Positions 34,940-45,032 of a stretch of 63,769 nt of DNA are shown one piece after another (position 1 is the stretch's first letter; the number at the start of each line of letters is the position of its first letter). A program made the position numbers and the translations under genes. The notes under the pieces are model-generated. The model was given only the letters and a program-made list of their open reading frames with translations. It searched no databases and was not told where the DNA came from. Source of the DNA: Syntrophomonadaceae bacterium (GTDB lineage Bacteria; Bacillota; DSM-12270; Thermacetogeniales; Thermacetogeniaceae); contig DULK01000050.1 in assembly GCA_012840385.1 (NCBI GenBank), positions 1-63,769 on the forward strand, read 5' to 3'.

Positions 34940-37078
34940 TTACGGGTGCGGCTTGAGCCGGAGCAGCCGGACCCCGTTCAGGGTCACCAGCACCGAAGCC
35001 CCCATGTCGGCGAGAATGGCCAGCCAGAGGGTCAGCCAGCCGGGGAAAACCAGCAGCACGGCAGACAGCTTGACAATCAGGGCAAAGGCGACATTCTGCT
35101 TAATTACTCTCACTGCCGCTTTGCTCAGGCGGATACAGAAGGGGAGTCTGGACAGGTCATCCGCCATCAGGGCGATATCCGCGGTTTCCAGGGCGACGTC
35201 CGTTCCCGCCCCACCCATGGCAATCCCCACCGTGGCCAGCGCCAGAGCCGGCGCATCGTTGATCCCGTCACCCACCATAGCCACCTTGCCGTATTTTTCG
35301 ATCAGCTTTTTCACGGCCTCCACCTTGTTTTCGGGCAGCAGATCGGCCTCGAACTCGTCGATCCCCAACTGCCCCGCAATGGCTTTGGCGGTGGCGGCAT
35401 TATCGCCGGTCAGCAGGGCGGTTCGCACACCGGTTCTCTTCAGCTCCCGGACGGCATTTTTGCTCGTCTCTCTAACCTGATCGGCTACTGCAACGACCCC
35501 CAGGGTCTCTGTTTCGGTCCCCACGATCATCGCCGTTTTTCCCTGCTCCTGGAGCCGCTCCAGGAGCGGCTTGATCCGGCTCACCGGGGCCCCGATCTCC
35601 TCAAACAACCTGGAACTGCCCATGTAATACACTCTGCCGGCGACCTCCGCCCGGGCGCCTTTTCCGGCGATGGCCTGAAAATTCTCCACCCGGGACAACT
35701 CGAGCTTCATCTCCCCGGCCTTTGCCACAACAGCTCTGGCCAGGGGATGTTCGGAAAGCAGCTCGATGCTGGCGGCCAGGGCCAGCAGCCCGCGCTTATC
35801 CTGCCCTCCTGTGGGGATCACGTCCGTCACCACCGGCTTCCCGACCGTCAGCGTCCCGGTTTTGTCGAAAGCAACCACAGCCAGGGCGCAGGCCTCTTCC
35901 AGATGAATGCTGCCTTTAATCAACACCCCGTTGCGGGCGGCGTTTCCGATGGCCGCCACCAGGGCAACCGGGGTTGATACCACCAGGGCGCACGGGCAGG
36001 AAACCACCAGCAGGGTCAGGCCCCGGTAAATCCAGGGGCCCCAGGATTGTCCCAAGGCAAGAGGAGGCAGCAGAACAATAACCGCCGCCAGCGCCAGGAC
36101 GACAGGAGTGTAAACCGCTGCGAAGCGATCCACAAAGGCCTGGGATGGAGCGCGCCGGGTTTGAGCCTCCGCCACCATGTGAATGATTCTGGCAATGGTG
36201 GTATCGTTGACGAGCCTGGTTACTTCAACCTCGATGGCGCCTTCCTGGTTCAGGGTACCTGCAAAGACCTCATCCCCTACCCCTTTTTCTACCGGAATTG
36301 ACTCCCCGGTAATGGCCGCCTGGTCGACGGCGGAATTTCCTCTGACGATCCTGCCGTCCATGGCGATCTTTTCCCCGGGCCTGACGATCATGATGTCGCC
36401 CACCCGAATTTCGTCGACGGGAAGCAGGATTTTTTTGCCGTTGCGCCTGACCAGTGCCTCCCTGGGGGCAATGCTCATCAACTCCCGGATCGACTGGCGG
36501 GCCTTTTCCATGGTATACGACTCCAGGGTGTTGGAGACAGAGTAGAGAAAGGCCACCACCGCACCCTCGGACCACTCCCCGATCGCCGCCGCGCCAATCA
36601 CCGCCACGGTCATCAGTACGTTCATGTCGAACCGGAGCTTTTGAAGGCTGAACCATGCCCGCAGGGCAGTGGCCGCTCCCCCGATCACCATCGCCGCCAG
36701 GAAAAAGGCTATGGAGAAAGGGCTCTGAGTGCTGGTGAATTTCGCAATCCAGCCCGCCAGGAGGGCGGTCCCCGACAAACCGGTGATAAGGAGGCGCTTG
36801 TGCCGCTGCCAGAAGGTCTGTTCAACGGGAGTTTCCCCTTCCGGCCGGGCGATGATGTCATGCCTGGCGCCCTCCCGGATAACCGCCTCAGGGTCAAATC
36901 TTCCCTCAACAGTCAACCTAGAGGCGCCGAAATTGAGTTCCGCCCTGGTAACTCCAGGGATCGCCGCCACGTCTTTTTCAAACCTGGCGGCACAGTCGAT
37001 TCAGGTAAGGCCGGAAAGCTTGAAAACGATCTTTCCTTCCTTCCCGGACGCAACCTTGAAGGCATCTGCCGGCATCAT
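34940..37078 (-). CDS. cadA: Cd/Zn-type P1B ATPase with in-frame TGA (probable selenocysteine) in its metal-binding domain
   Basis: A 712-residue metal-pumping ATPase if TGA at 37001-37003 is read as selenocysteine (residue 26). The N-terminal HMA domain then reads KLSGLT-U-IDCAARFEKD, with TGA exactly where the first cysteine of GxTCxxC belongs. Downstream motifs are complete: [33 protein letters not shown] and a final-helix DMGA region typical of Zn/Cd/Pb pumps. The ATG overlaps the cadC stop and follows AAAGGGGGC; the alternative GTG 36970 beyond the TGA has no ribosome site and would cut the HMA domain in half. Other explanations are a point mutation or base error. Confidence 0.8.
36962..36992 (-). 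promoter_or_regulatory. SECIS-like hairpin after the in-frame TGA
   Basis: In the message, beginning 8 nt after the TGA, eight pairs (UGCCGCCA with UGGCGGCG), one G-G mismatch and four pairs (GUUU with AGAC) close a five-base loop GAAAA. The loop begins 21 nt after the UGA and has G first, which fits the bacterial SECIS rules (distance 16-37 nt, small apical loop with an early G). Fold judged by eye. Confidence 0.55.
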
Positions 37079-37455
37079 TCCATGCCCCCTTTGAGTTGCC
37101 GGATGATCGTCTCTATCAGTTCCGCTATCTTCCTGTCTTTCAGGCTGTAGAAAACGATTTTCCCTTCCTTGCGGTATTTGGCCAGTCCGATGTTCCTCAA
37201 GAACCGGAGGTGGTGAGAAGCGGCCTGAACGGTGGAACCGATCAGGTTGGCCACATCGCAGACGCAGAGCTCTTCTTTGGAAAGGGCATAGATGATTTTC
37301 AACCTGGTATCGTCGGCCAGCGCCTTAAAAAACAGGGACATGCCCTCCGTCACCGCCACCTCTTGCTTCAACCGGTTGACCTTTTCGGCATCGGAACAGA
37401 AAATTTCACAGACATCCGGAGTAAAACCTTCCCTGACAAACCGGCGATTGACCAT
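37075..37455 (-). CDS. cadC: CadC/ArsR-family metal-responsive repressor
   Basis: A 126-residue SmtB/ArsR repressor of the CadC type. N-terminal cysteines CEIFCSD near residue 16 and the alpha-helix pair ELCVCDVANLIG near 63 form the thiolate site for Cd(II), Pb(II) or Zn(II). The recognition helix is VQAASHHLRFLRNIGLA. ATG 37455 follows AAAGGGTGATCCC. Its stop codon overlaps the ATPase start (ATGA), so repressor and pump are made from one transcript, the classic cadCA arrangement. Confidence 0.93.
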   Translation of the reverse strand: MVNRRFVREGFTPDVCEIFCSDAEKVNRLKQEVAVTEGMSLFFKALADDTRLKIIYALSKEELCVCDVANLIGSTVQAASHHLRFLRNIGLAKYRKEGKIVFYSLKDRKIAELIETIIRQLKGGME

Positions 37456-37495
37456 GGGATCACCCTTTCAAAAGTCATTCGGGTCGCTTTATTAA

Positions 37496-37542
37496 AACAT
37501 GTACTTTAGTGTTATAATATTCCTTTCCGTTAAAACTGTCAA
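37496..37542 (-). promoter_or_regulatory. cadCA promoter with operator candidate
   Basis: On the minus strand TTGACA (37537-37542), a 17-nt spacer and TATTAT (37514-37519) form a near-consensus promoter. Immediately after the -10 lies an imperfect inverted repeat, ACACTAAAGTACATGTTTTA, a likely CadC binding site covering the transcription start. Confidence 0.7.
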
Positions 37543-37654
37543 CGGGAAAATGACCCGGTCACCGCTTCAAAAATCGGGGGGTATGCCTTCGCAATATCTC
37601 CCCCCCGCCACCGCAATCCCGGCCATCATCGCGGCCGGGGGCGATCCGGGCACA

Positions 37655-37687
37655 AAAAAAGCCCGGCTCGGCAGGAATGAGCCGGGG
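37655..37687 (-). terminator. intrinsic terminator after the C_GCAxxG_C_C gene
   Basis: On the minus strand CCGGCTC pairs with GAGCCGG, followed by GCTTTTTTTG. It lies 24 nt past the stop codon at 37711 and insulates the cadC promoter. Confidence 0.8.
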
Positions 37688-37710
37688 CAAACAGCATTAG
37701 TCTTCCGGAA

Positions 37711-38166
37711 CTAACCTCTCACAGACCTCAATTCTCTCACGATGATCCGCGCCGTTTCTTCGGCAACCTCACCGGTGAAGGAGATGCACTGCGCCATGTG
37801 CTCAGGCGAGCCCAACTCCATCCCCTTGGTCAGAACCCGGCAGCAGGTGCTCCTGTGGCGTTCCTTAAAATTATCGTGCAGTTCTTTCGCGAGCTCCATC
37901 GCCTTTTGTACTTTGGCATCCCCCGGCTCGGTCCGGCCGAAGAACAGCCCCAGGGCCATGATTCCGCCCACCAAAGCCCCGCAGGTGCAGCCGGATCCCC
38001 CCATCCCGACGGGAAAGCCTGAAGCCATGGCAATCACGTCATCGGGCACCGGCATGTTAAATTCATCCCTGATGGTTTTGACAATCGCCTCGGAACAGTA
38101 GAACTCTCCATCCCGGTAATAGGCCTCAGCCTTTTTCCGGATCCTCTCAAGATCGATTTCCGCCAT
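37711..38166 (-). CDS. C_GCAxxG_C_C family redox protein
   Basis: A 151-residue protein of the family named for its cysteine pattern: FYCSEAIVKTI near residue 24, GSGCTCGALVGGIMALGL near 60, TCCRVL near 105 and AQCISFT near 123. The family is frequent in anaerobes and is thought to bind an Fe-S centre or act in thiol redox chemistry; it often accompanies oxidoreductases. Here it follows a 4Fe-4S QueG-like protein by about 90 nt and the two may be one operon. Exact function unknown. Confidence 0.85.
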   Translation of the reverse strand: MAEIDLERIRKKAEAYYRDGEFYCSEAIVKTIRDEFNMPVPDDVIAMASGFPVGMGGSGCTCGALVGGIMALGLFFGRTEPGDAKVQKAMELAKELHDNFKERHRSTCCRVLTKGMELGSPEHMAQCISFTGEVAEETARIIVRELRSVRG

Positions 38167-38254
38167 AATGGATTCCCCTCTTTTAACGTCTTTTTATGAT
38201 CATTCGCCCGCTGCCGATAATTTTCCTTCATGTCTGCTATTCCATTTTGGAATA

Positions 38255-39163
38255 CTATGAGGATGTGCGCTGTGCGGACCTGCGCCGGTTTTTGGCGGCC
38301 GCCCGGCCGGCGGGGCAGAAGATCAGGCACCTGCCGCAGAAGCTTGCCCCGAAGTTCCCTTCGGCGTGCTCGCTGTTGGTGAGGGCGGGGTCGCGCCGGT
38401 GCCACTTATAGTCATACATGATGCGGGAGTCGATGACCGCGGGGCGCGGAACATCGATCTTCGGCTGAAAAGGCGCCCCTTCCCAGAGCCTGGAACTGTA
38501 CCCCTCGGCCATCCAGGCGCAGGCTTCGCAGTCGACAACACCGTATACGAACCTTTTCCCGTCAATGACGACTTCCCATTCCTCGTTCTCCTTGATGGCG
38601 CCCGCAGGACAGTTTTTCACACAGGCCATGCAGCGCCTGCAGGTATTCAGGTCCTGATCCAGCACCCGGTCGGGCTCTAGTTCCGCATCGGTTAAAACGG
38701 CGATAAAGCGTTGCCTGGGGCCGAATTCGGGCGTCAGAACCAGGCCCTGCCATCCGAAAGTGCCCAAACCCGCGGCCACCGCGGCGTGCCGGAAGGAAAT
38801 CGGGCCGTGATGGCTTATTTTCTCCCAGTAGTGCTCCCCTCTGGCCGGAATGGGCAGGGCGAGGTAACCGTTGTCTTCAAGGTAGCGGGTTACCCGGTAG
38901 GCCAGGTAGTCCAGTTCCCGGTTGAGGTAGGCATACCCGAACATATTGTACGAGTAGTTGGAAATCCCCCTCGCCATTACCTCCAAACTGGCGTCCGGTA
39001 TATGCAGGCTCAGCACGACCACGCTTTTAACCTCCGGGAACTGGTCCACCGCCCTGAAGCCGGGCTTGAGAGCAGCATCCAGCCTCGCGGCGGGTGTAAT
39101 ACCGACCAAATCGGCACCGTGGTCCCGAGCAAAGCGGCGCAGGTATTCTGTAAACTCTTTCAT
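38255..39163 (-). CDS. QueG-like 4Fe-4S double-cluster protein
   Basis: A 302-residue soluble protein related to epoxyqueuosine reductase and to the catalytic part of reductive dehalogenases. The N-terminal cobalamin-type fold has VVVLSLHIPD and AAGLGTFGWQGLVLTPEFG. Two 4Fe-4S motifs follow, CRRCMACVKNCPAGAI near 192 and FCGRCLIFCPAGR near 280, plus an extra CEACAW between them. It is shorter than QueG and lacks its HEAT-repeat tail, so queuosine synthesis is not assured; a stand-alone cobalamin/Fe-S oxidoreductase is equally possible. ATG 39163 follows GGGGGAAGTAAG. Confidence 0.8.
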   Translation of the reverse strand: MKEFTEYLRRFARDHGADLVGITPAARLDAALKPGFRAVDQFPEVKSVVVLSLHIPDASLEVMARGISNYSYNMFGYAYLNRELDYLAYRVTRYLEDNGYLALPIPARGEHYWEKISHHGPISFRHAAVAAGLGTFGWQGLVLTPEFGPRQRFIAVLTDAELEPDRVLDQDLNTCRRCMACVKNCPAGAIKENEEWEVVIDGKRFVYGVVDCEACAWMAEGYSSRLWEGAPFQPKIDVPRPAVIDSRIMYDYKWHRRDPALTNSEHAEGNFGASFCGRCLIFCPAGRAAAKNRRRSAQRTSS

Positions 39164-39297
39164 CTTACTTCCCCCGTTTCTCGATTCTTCTCAATGGTTA
39201 ATTGATGACCGCAGCCGGGAACCTCTGGTGTTCCCGGTAATCCTTCTTTTTACCTCAAACAAGAATAGCCGGAAAAAGCTGTTTGACCCTCTTGAAA

Positions 39298-40224
39298 TCA
39301 ATCATAAAGGTCGGTGCTCAGGTAGCGCTCCCCGGTATCGGGCATGATGGCCACGATCAGCTTACCCCGGTTCTCCGGACGCCTGCTCAGCTGGAGCGCG
39401 GCAAAGGCGGAGGCGCCGGAGGAGATGCCGACCAGGAGCCCCTCTTCCCGGGCAAGGCGGCGGGATGTTTCATAGGCATCCTCATCCGTTACGGTGATGA
39501 TTTCGTCAACCACCGCGCGGTCGAAAACATCCGGAATGAAACCGGGCCCGATCCCCTGGATCTTGTGGCGGGCGGGCTTCCCGCCGGAGAAAACCGGGGA
39601 GCGAGCGGGTTCAACACCTATTGCTTCAATGTCCGGCCGCAGCTCCTTCAGACTGCGGGCGATACCCACCACAGTTCCCCCGGTTCCCAGTCCCCCCACG
39701 ACAACGTCTACCGTTCCCTCGGTATCCCTCCAGATTTCCATTGCGGTGGTTTCCGCGTGCATCCTCGGATTATCCTCGTTCGCAAACTGGTTCGGAATCC
39801 AGGCACCGGGGATCTCCCGCGCCAGTTCTTCTGCCTTCCGCACCGCTCCGGGAATGAGCTCGTCGGCGGGAGTTAACACCACTTCGGCGCCGTAGGCCCG
39901 AAACAACTTGACCCTCTCGATGCTCATGCTTTCCGGCATCGTCAAGATCACGCGGTATCCCCTGACCGCACCGACCAGGGCCAGGCCAACCCCGGTATTG
40001 CCACCCGTAGGTTCGATGATGGTTGTCTTTCCCGGAGCAATAATCCCCCTGCGTTCCGCCTGTTCGATCATGGATAAGGCGATGCGGTCCTTGACGCTCC
40101 CTCCCGGATTAAAGCTTTCAAGTTTCACGACTACTCTCGCCAGGGAATCCTTTGTCAAACGGTTCAGCTGCACCAGAGGCGTTCCCCCGATCAGCTTTTC
40201 GACCGATTGTGCAATCCGCATCAT
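39298..40224 (-). CDS. cysK: cysteine synthase A
   Basis: A 308-residue fold-type II PLP enzyme that makes cysteine from O-acetylserine and sulfide. The PLP lysine lies in [15 protein letters not shown] near 45, the substrate loop in [12 protein letters not shown], the phosphate cup in [12 protein letters not shown] and a cofactor serine in [12 protein letters not shown]. Length and motifs are those of CysK. ATG after AAGGGGGATTT. It lies 28 nt downstream of the methyltransferase genes and so may be cotranscribed with them. Confidence 0.95.
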   Translation of the reverse strand: MMRIAQSVEKLIGGTPLVQLNRLTKDSLARVVVKLESFNPGGSVKDRIALSMIEQAERRGIIAPGKTTIIEPTGGNTGVGLALVGAVRGYRVILTMPESMSIERVKLFRAYGAEVVLTPADELIPGAVRKAEELAREIPGAWIPNQFANEDNPRMHAETTAMEIWRDTEGTVDVVVGGLGTGGTVVGIARSLKELRPDIEAIGVEPARSPVFSGGKPARHKIQGIGPGFIPDVFDRAVVDEIITVTDEDAYETSRRLAREEGLLVGISSGASAFAALQLSRRPENRGKLIVAIMPDTGERYLSTDLYD

Positions 40225-40252
40225 AAATCCCCCTTAATATCCCACAATTGAA

Positions 40253-41287
40253 CTAATCATGGCTCCCAATCCCCTTTACCGCTTTTGTCATCGCCTGGAT
40301 GTTTTCCAGAGGTGTCGAGGTACTCAGCCCGCAGGCGGGAGAAATAATGTCTACCCCATCCCGGACCAGCCTTGCCGCCTGTTTGGCAACCCTGTCGGGG
40401 GACCCGAACTGCAGCAGGTAGGTGCTTAAATTCCCCATGGTGGTGAGCTGGGGAAACTCCTGTTTCAGAGAGCGCAAACTTACCATCGCATCCGTGCTGA
40501 TGGCATCGGACTTAATCCGGGGAATGAACGCCTTCACGGTATTCATATTTCCGCAAATGTGCACGATAACCGGCACCCCAAATGAACGGATGCCGTCAAT
40601 GACTTTGTTGAGATATCTGACCGCGTATTCTTCAAATATTTTTGGTCCCAGGATCTCCCCGGTAGCAGTGGGATCTCCGATGGAGATTAACGTCACCCCG
40701 TTTTCCACCATTAACCGGGCGTATTCGATCAAAAGGTCGCTTACGTACTCCATCACCCGGTGGGCATTCTCCCTGTCTTTTCTAAGCTCTTTTAAAAAGC
40801 GCATAGGGTCCACGATAGAGGCAGCGGTGCTGACCGGCCCCGTAAGATTCCCGATCACAGGAACATCGGGGTACTTTCTGGACAGGCGGTAACCGGCCTG
40901 GATGACAGTATTGATTCTCCCTGATCTTGCGAGTTTTTTTACGTCTTCAAACTCCACCTTGGAAACGGATGGGTAAATCTCCCTGGCGATCTTGGGCTCG
41001 CACGACAGAGAACCGAAGTTGATCTCGCTTCCCAGCACCTCAGCTTCAACCGTCAGGCAAAAGGGGATGCCGAGGTTCTCAAAGCCGGTAATCTCATGGA
41101 CATCACCGGCAAGCTCCGCCATGAGTTGATCATCGTGATGCGCTTCGGGGAGGGTATGCCCCGTCCTGTTCATCACCTCCACAACGGCGGCATTCATCAT
41201 CCCCCCGGTGCAGATAACCGGCGGCCGCTCTACCCGCTCTTTTCGCAAAACTCTGAGCAACCGCTCTTTAGGGCTCAATGCGTTCAC
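40253..41287 (-). CDS. UroD-family methylcobamide methyltransferase (MtaA-like), second copy
   Basis: A 344-residue barrel protein of the uroporphyrinogen decarboxylase superfamily in its MtaA/MtbA branch, which moves methyl groups from a corrinoid protein to a thiol or to tetrahydrofolate. Zinc ligands are suggested by VIVHICGNMNTVKAF near 243 and the cysteine in ISPACGLSTSTPLENI near 320, the His-x-Cys...Cys pattern of the methyltransferases rather than of heme enzymes. It begins 2 nt after a homologous gene with which it shares the fold but limited identity. The methyl acceptor is not known. Confidence 0.85.
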   Translation of the reverse strand: MNALSPKERLLRVLRKERVERPPVICTGGMMNAAVVEVMNRTGHTLPEAHHDDQLMAELAGDVHEITGFENLGIPFCLTVEAEVLGSEINFGSLSCEPKIAREIYPSVSKVEFEDVKKLARSGRINTVIQAGYRLSRKYPDVPVIGNLTGPVSTAASIVDPMRFLKELRKDRENAHRVMEYVSDLLIEYARLMVENGVTLISIGDPTATGEILGPKIFEEYAVRYLNKVIDGIRSFGVPVIVHICGNMNTVKAFIPRIKSDAISTDAMVSLRSLKQEFPQLTTMGNLSTYLLQFGSPDRVAKQAARLVRDGVDIISPACGLSTSTPLENIQAMTKAVKGIGSHD

Positions 41288-41289
41288 CT

Positions 41290-42357
41290 TTATACCCCTC
41301 TTTCCAGGACCTCAAGACTTACCGGATAGCCTATCTCTCTAACTGTATCAAGCATTGCGTGGATATTTTCGAAGGGCGTCTCGGTCGGGAGGCTGCACCC
41401 TGAAGCAACAATATAACCCTTCGGATTGTCGTGGGCATTCCTGACACACTCGATCACCGCTTTGCGAACATCCCGCGGAGTGCCCTGGAGCATTACCTCG
41501 GAAGGTTTTACATTCCCCATCAGGCGAACCCTGTGTCCAACCTTCTGTTTCGCCTCCAGGAGATCGGCGGCGTTGTCGATGCTGATGCAATCCGCACCTG
41601 CATCGGCCATCATCTCCCATATCTGCCTGGTCTTCCCGCAGATATGGAGAGTAACCGGCTTGCCCCTGGAGTGAATGTGGTCGATCAACCTCTTTAAGTA
41701 AGGAAATGAGAATTCCCGGAACTGCTCGGGGCTGATCACGGTACAGGAGGACATGGCATCGGTCAGGCTGGGGGTGCAGCCGGCATCGATGATGGCATCC
41801 GCATACCTCAAATTCGTTTCCAGGGAAACTTCCAGCAGCTTGTGTACCGCCTCCGGGTTTTTTATTGTGAGTCTGGTCAGCTGCTCGGTGCCGATCAAAA
41901 AGGAGGCATTGGTAAAGGGGCAGGTCAGGGCCCCCGTTACAATGACTTCCTCCCCCACCTCGTCAACGGTTATCTTCATGGCCTCCAGATGGGCCGGCAG
42001 GTTCCCGTCCTTATACGGGTCCGCGGGCTTCAGCTTATCTATTTCGGAGATGTCGTTGATTGCCGGAGCTTCCAGGTAGGCAGTCTCGTCCAAGGGGTAG
42101 CGGACCCTGGCGCCCATCGCCTCCGCCTGGGTATAGAGGTCGGTAAAGATTCTAATAATGTCATACCTGAAAAGCTTATAGGCCTCTATGTGGGCCCTGG
42201 CGATAAGCTTCCCGTTCCCCCTGAATTCAGATACTTTAACCCCGATCACCCTTGCCGCGGTATTTCCCACGATGGGGACGCAGGGCAACCGGTCGATCAT
42301 TTCTCCCCGATTGTAAGCAGTCATCCTTTCAATTGGAGTCATCCGGTCCTTTACCAT
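41290..42357 (-). CDS. UroD-family methylcobamide methyltransferase (MtaA-like), first copy
   Basis: A 355-residue member of the same superfamily. VTLHICGKTRQIWEMM near 230 and VASGCSLPTETPFENI near 325 give the His-x-Cys...Cys zinc site. The N-terminus TPIERMTAYNRGEMIDRLPC is typical of corrinoid methyltransferases. The ATG at 42357 overlaps the stop of the corrinoid protein gene, so both are translated together. In acetogens related pairs act as donor-specific and acceptor-specific methyltransferases; which one this is cannot be told. Confidence 0.86.
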   Translation of the reverse strand: MVKDRMTPIERMTAYNRGEMIDRLPCVPIVGNTAARVIGVKVSEFRGNGKLIARAHIEAYKLFRYDIIRIFTDLYTQAEAMGARVRYPLDETAYLEAPAINDISEIDKLKPADPYKDGNLPAHLEAMKITVDEVGEEVIVTGALTCPFTNASFLIGTEQLTRLTIKNPEAVHKLLEVSLETNLRYADAIIDAGCTPSLTDAMSSCTVISPEQFREFSFPYLKRLIDHIHSRGKPVTLHICGKTRQIWEMMADAGADCISIDNAADLLEAKQKVGHRVRLMGNVKPSEVMLQGTPRDVRKAVIECVRNAHDNPKGYIVASGCSLPTETPFENIHAMLDTVREIGYPVSLEVLERGV

Positions 42358-43013
42358 CAAACAGCGCCTCCAACCAGTTTTCTGGCAAGCTTAACGGCCT
42401 CGGCGGCATTTTCGGCGTAGCCGTCCGCTCCGATCCTGTCGGCAAAGCTCTGAGAAACCGGCCCCCCGCCGATCATCACCTTGAACCGATCCCGGACGTT
42501 TTCCGCTTCCAACAACCTGATAACCTCTTGCATTCCGTCCATGGTGGTCGTCATTAAAGTAGAGATTCCGATTATTTTAGCGCCGGTTTTCCGAGCCTCG
42601 TCCACAAATTTTTTAGGCGGAATATCTCTCCCGAGATCAATCACTTCAAAGCCGGAGGTTTCAAGCATGATCTTCACAAGGTTTTTACCGATATCGTGCG
42701 TGTCCCCCTCGATCACGCCGATAACGACTTTATACCTAGGCCCTTCTCCATTGGGTTTGATGTGCGGTCTCAGGACATCCAGCCCGGCGTACATGGCATC
42801 GGAGCATATCAGCAGTTCCGGTACAAAATACTCCTCCTCCTCAAAAAGCCGCCCGGCCCTGCACATCCCGTCTGAAAGTCCTTTCTCTATAGCCTCGTAG
42901 GCATCCAGATTATTCTCCACAATGGCTTTAGCAACGGCGACGGCCCTTTCTTCGTCCATTTCCACTACGGCATCCGAAAGCTCTCGAAAAAGGCGTTCTT
43001 TTAACTGGGACAT
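42357..43013 (-). CDS. corrinoid (cobalamin-binding) methyl-carrier protein
   Basis: A 218-residue MtbC/MtgC-type protein that carries a methyl group on its cobalamin. An N-terminal helical cap (about 1-85) precedes the Rossmann domain with the base-off cobalamin motif GDTHDIGKNLVKIML near 107, followed by GISTLMTTTMDGMQE and GGGPVSQSFADRIGADGY. It is first of three coupled genes together with two methyltransferases. No dedicated reactivator or MttB-type methyltransferase is nearby. ATG follows GAGGAGGATTTTTC. Confidence 0.92.
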   Translation of the reverse strand: MSQLKERLFRELSDAVVEMDEERAVAVAKAIVENNLDAYEAIEKGLSDGMCRAGRLFEEEEYFVPELLICSDAMYAGLDVLRPHIKPNGEGPRYKVVIGVIEGDTHDIGKNLVKIMLETSGFEVIDLGRDIPPKKFVDEARKTGAKIIGISTLMTTTMDGMQEVIRLLEAENVRDRFKVMIGGGPVSQSFADRIGADGYAENAAEAVKLARKLVGGAV

Positions 43014-43152
43014 GAAAAATCCTCCTCTTGTAGGTTAGTTTTTCCGGTATCAGGCAAGCCGGTTACACCTGCCTTCGGACCGGCGTAAAGTCCAAACCTG
43101 TAGCTTAAGCAGTATCACCCTCATTGCCCCTCTCTCCGGACAGTTCCAACTA

Positions 43153-43190
43153 AGAACAAAAGGCCAGGCAAGCTCGTTCTTACCTGGCCT
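43153..43190 (-). terminator. intrinsic terminator after the DUF2292 gene
   Basis: On the minus strand GGCCAGGTA pairs with TGCCTGGCC, followed by TTTTGTTC. It separates DUF2292 from the corrinoid operon. The 130 bases between this terminator and the corrinoid gene contain a hairpin GCCGGT/ACCGGC (about 43050-43080) whose role is unclear. Confidence 0.75.
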
Positions 43191-43208
43191 CCGGTCTGTC
43201 CGGTCAGC

Positions 43209-43391
43209 TCAAGAGAATCGAATCTTCTCGTTTTTTTCTATTTGTACCACCCTCCCGTCTTGCACAACCACGGTTACACTTCCGTATCGCAGATCTTTTA
43301 AGAGCAAAAGCAGCGATTTCAACCATGGCAACTGGGTAGAAGCTTTTAATATTTCACTTTCCTTTTCGAGAGATAAATGCTTGGTTCCCAT
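43209..43391 (-). CDS. DUF2292 (YezD-like) small protein
   Basis: A 60-residue protein whose second half, LRYGSVTVVVQDGRVVQIEK, is the hallmark of DUF2292. Members are small beta-rich proteins that occur beside sulfur assimilation genes; Bacillus YezD is an example. Here it is divergent from metY and shares its promoter region, which strengthens a link to sulfur or methionine supply. Biochemical role is unknown. Confidence 0.85.
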   Translation of the reverse strand: MGTKHLSLEKESEILKASTQLPWLKSLLLLLKDLRYGSVTVVVQDGRVVQIEKNEKIRFS

Positions 43392-43451
43392 CGCAAACTA
43401 TCTCCACTCAGGAATTCCTAGTGTGTGACTATGTTTACTATACTATGGGAT

Positions 43452-43521
43452 ATTATACGTCGCCGGAGGATAAGTGTCAAGATTTTTTGTATTGACACTG
43501 CACTTTTTGTGTGCGTATAAT
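43452..43521. promoter_or_regulatory. back-to-back promoters of DUF2292 and metY with inverted repeat
   Basis: Plus strand: TTGACA (43492-43497), 18-nt spacer, TATAAT (43516-43521). Minus strand: TTGACA (43475-43480), 17-nt spacer, TATAAT (43452-43457). The two -35 boxes are the arms of an inverted repeat, GTGTCAA and TTGACAC separated by about ten T-rich bases, so one regulator bound here could control both genes. The 175 bases from here to metY show no further element. Confidence 0.75.
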
Positions 43522-43679
43522 ATCGATAATATTTCCATCTCAAGTAAATCAATTATAATTATAATATTTTCTGTTTAATCAACTGCTGATGCGGCTAACC
43601 CGGCGGCGAACCGAAATTCCGCCACCGCGAAGGGAATTCAAGAAAAAACCGTTACTTTAATCCCTTTGAAGATTATTAA

Positions 43680-44981
<1,302 letters not shown>

Positions 44982-45032
44982 TAACGGTCCGGCCAGTCTA
45001 TCACCCAATTTTAATCAGAAAGGAAGACCCCA

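Noticed and set aside
34940-36970. Cd/Zn ATPase starting at GTG 36970 after the TGA
   Set aside because: No Shine-Dalgarno sequence, and it would discard the metal-binding loop although its remaining codons still read as a perfect HMA domain.
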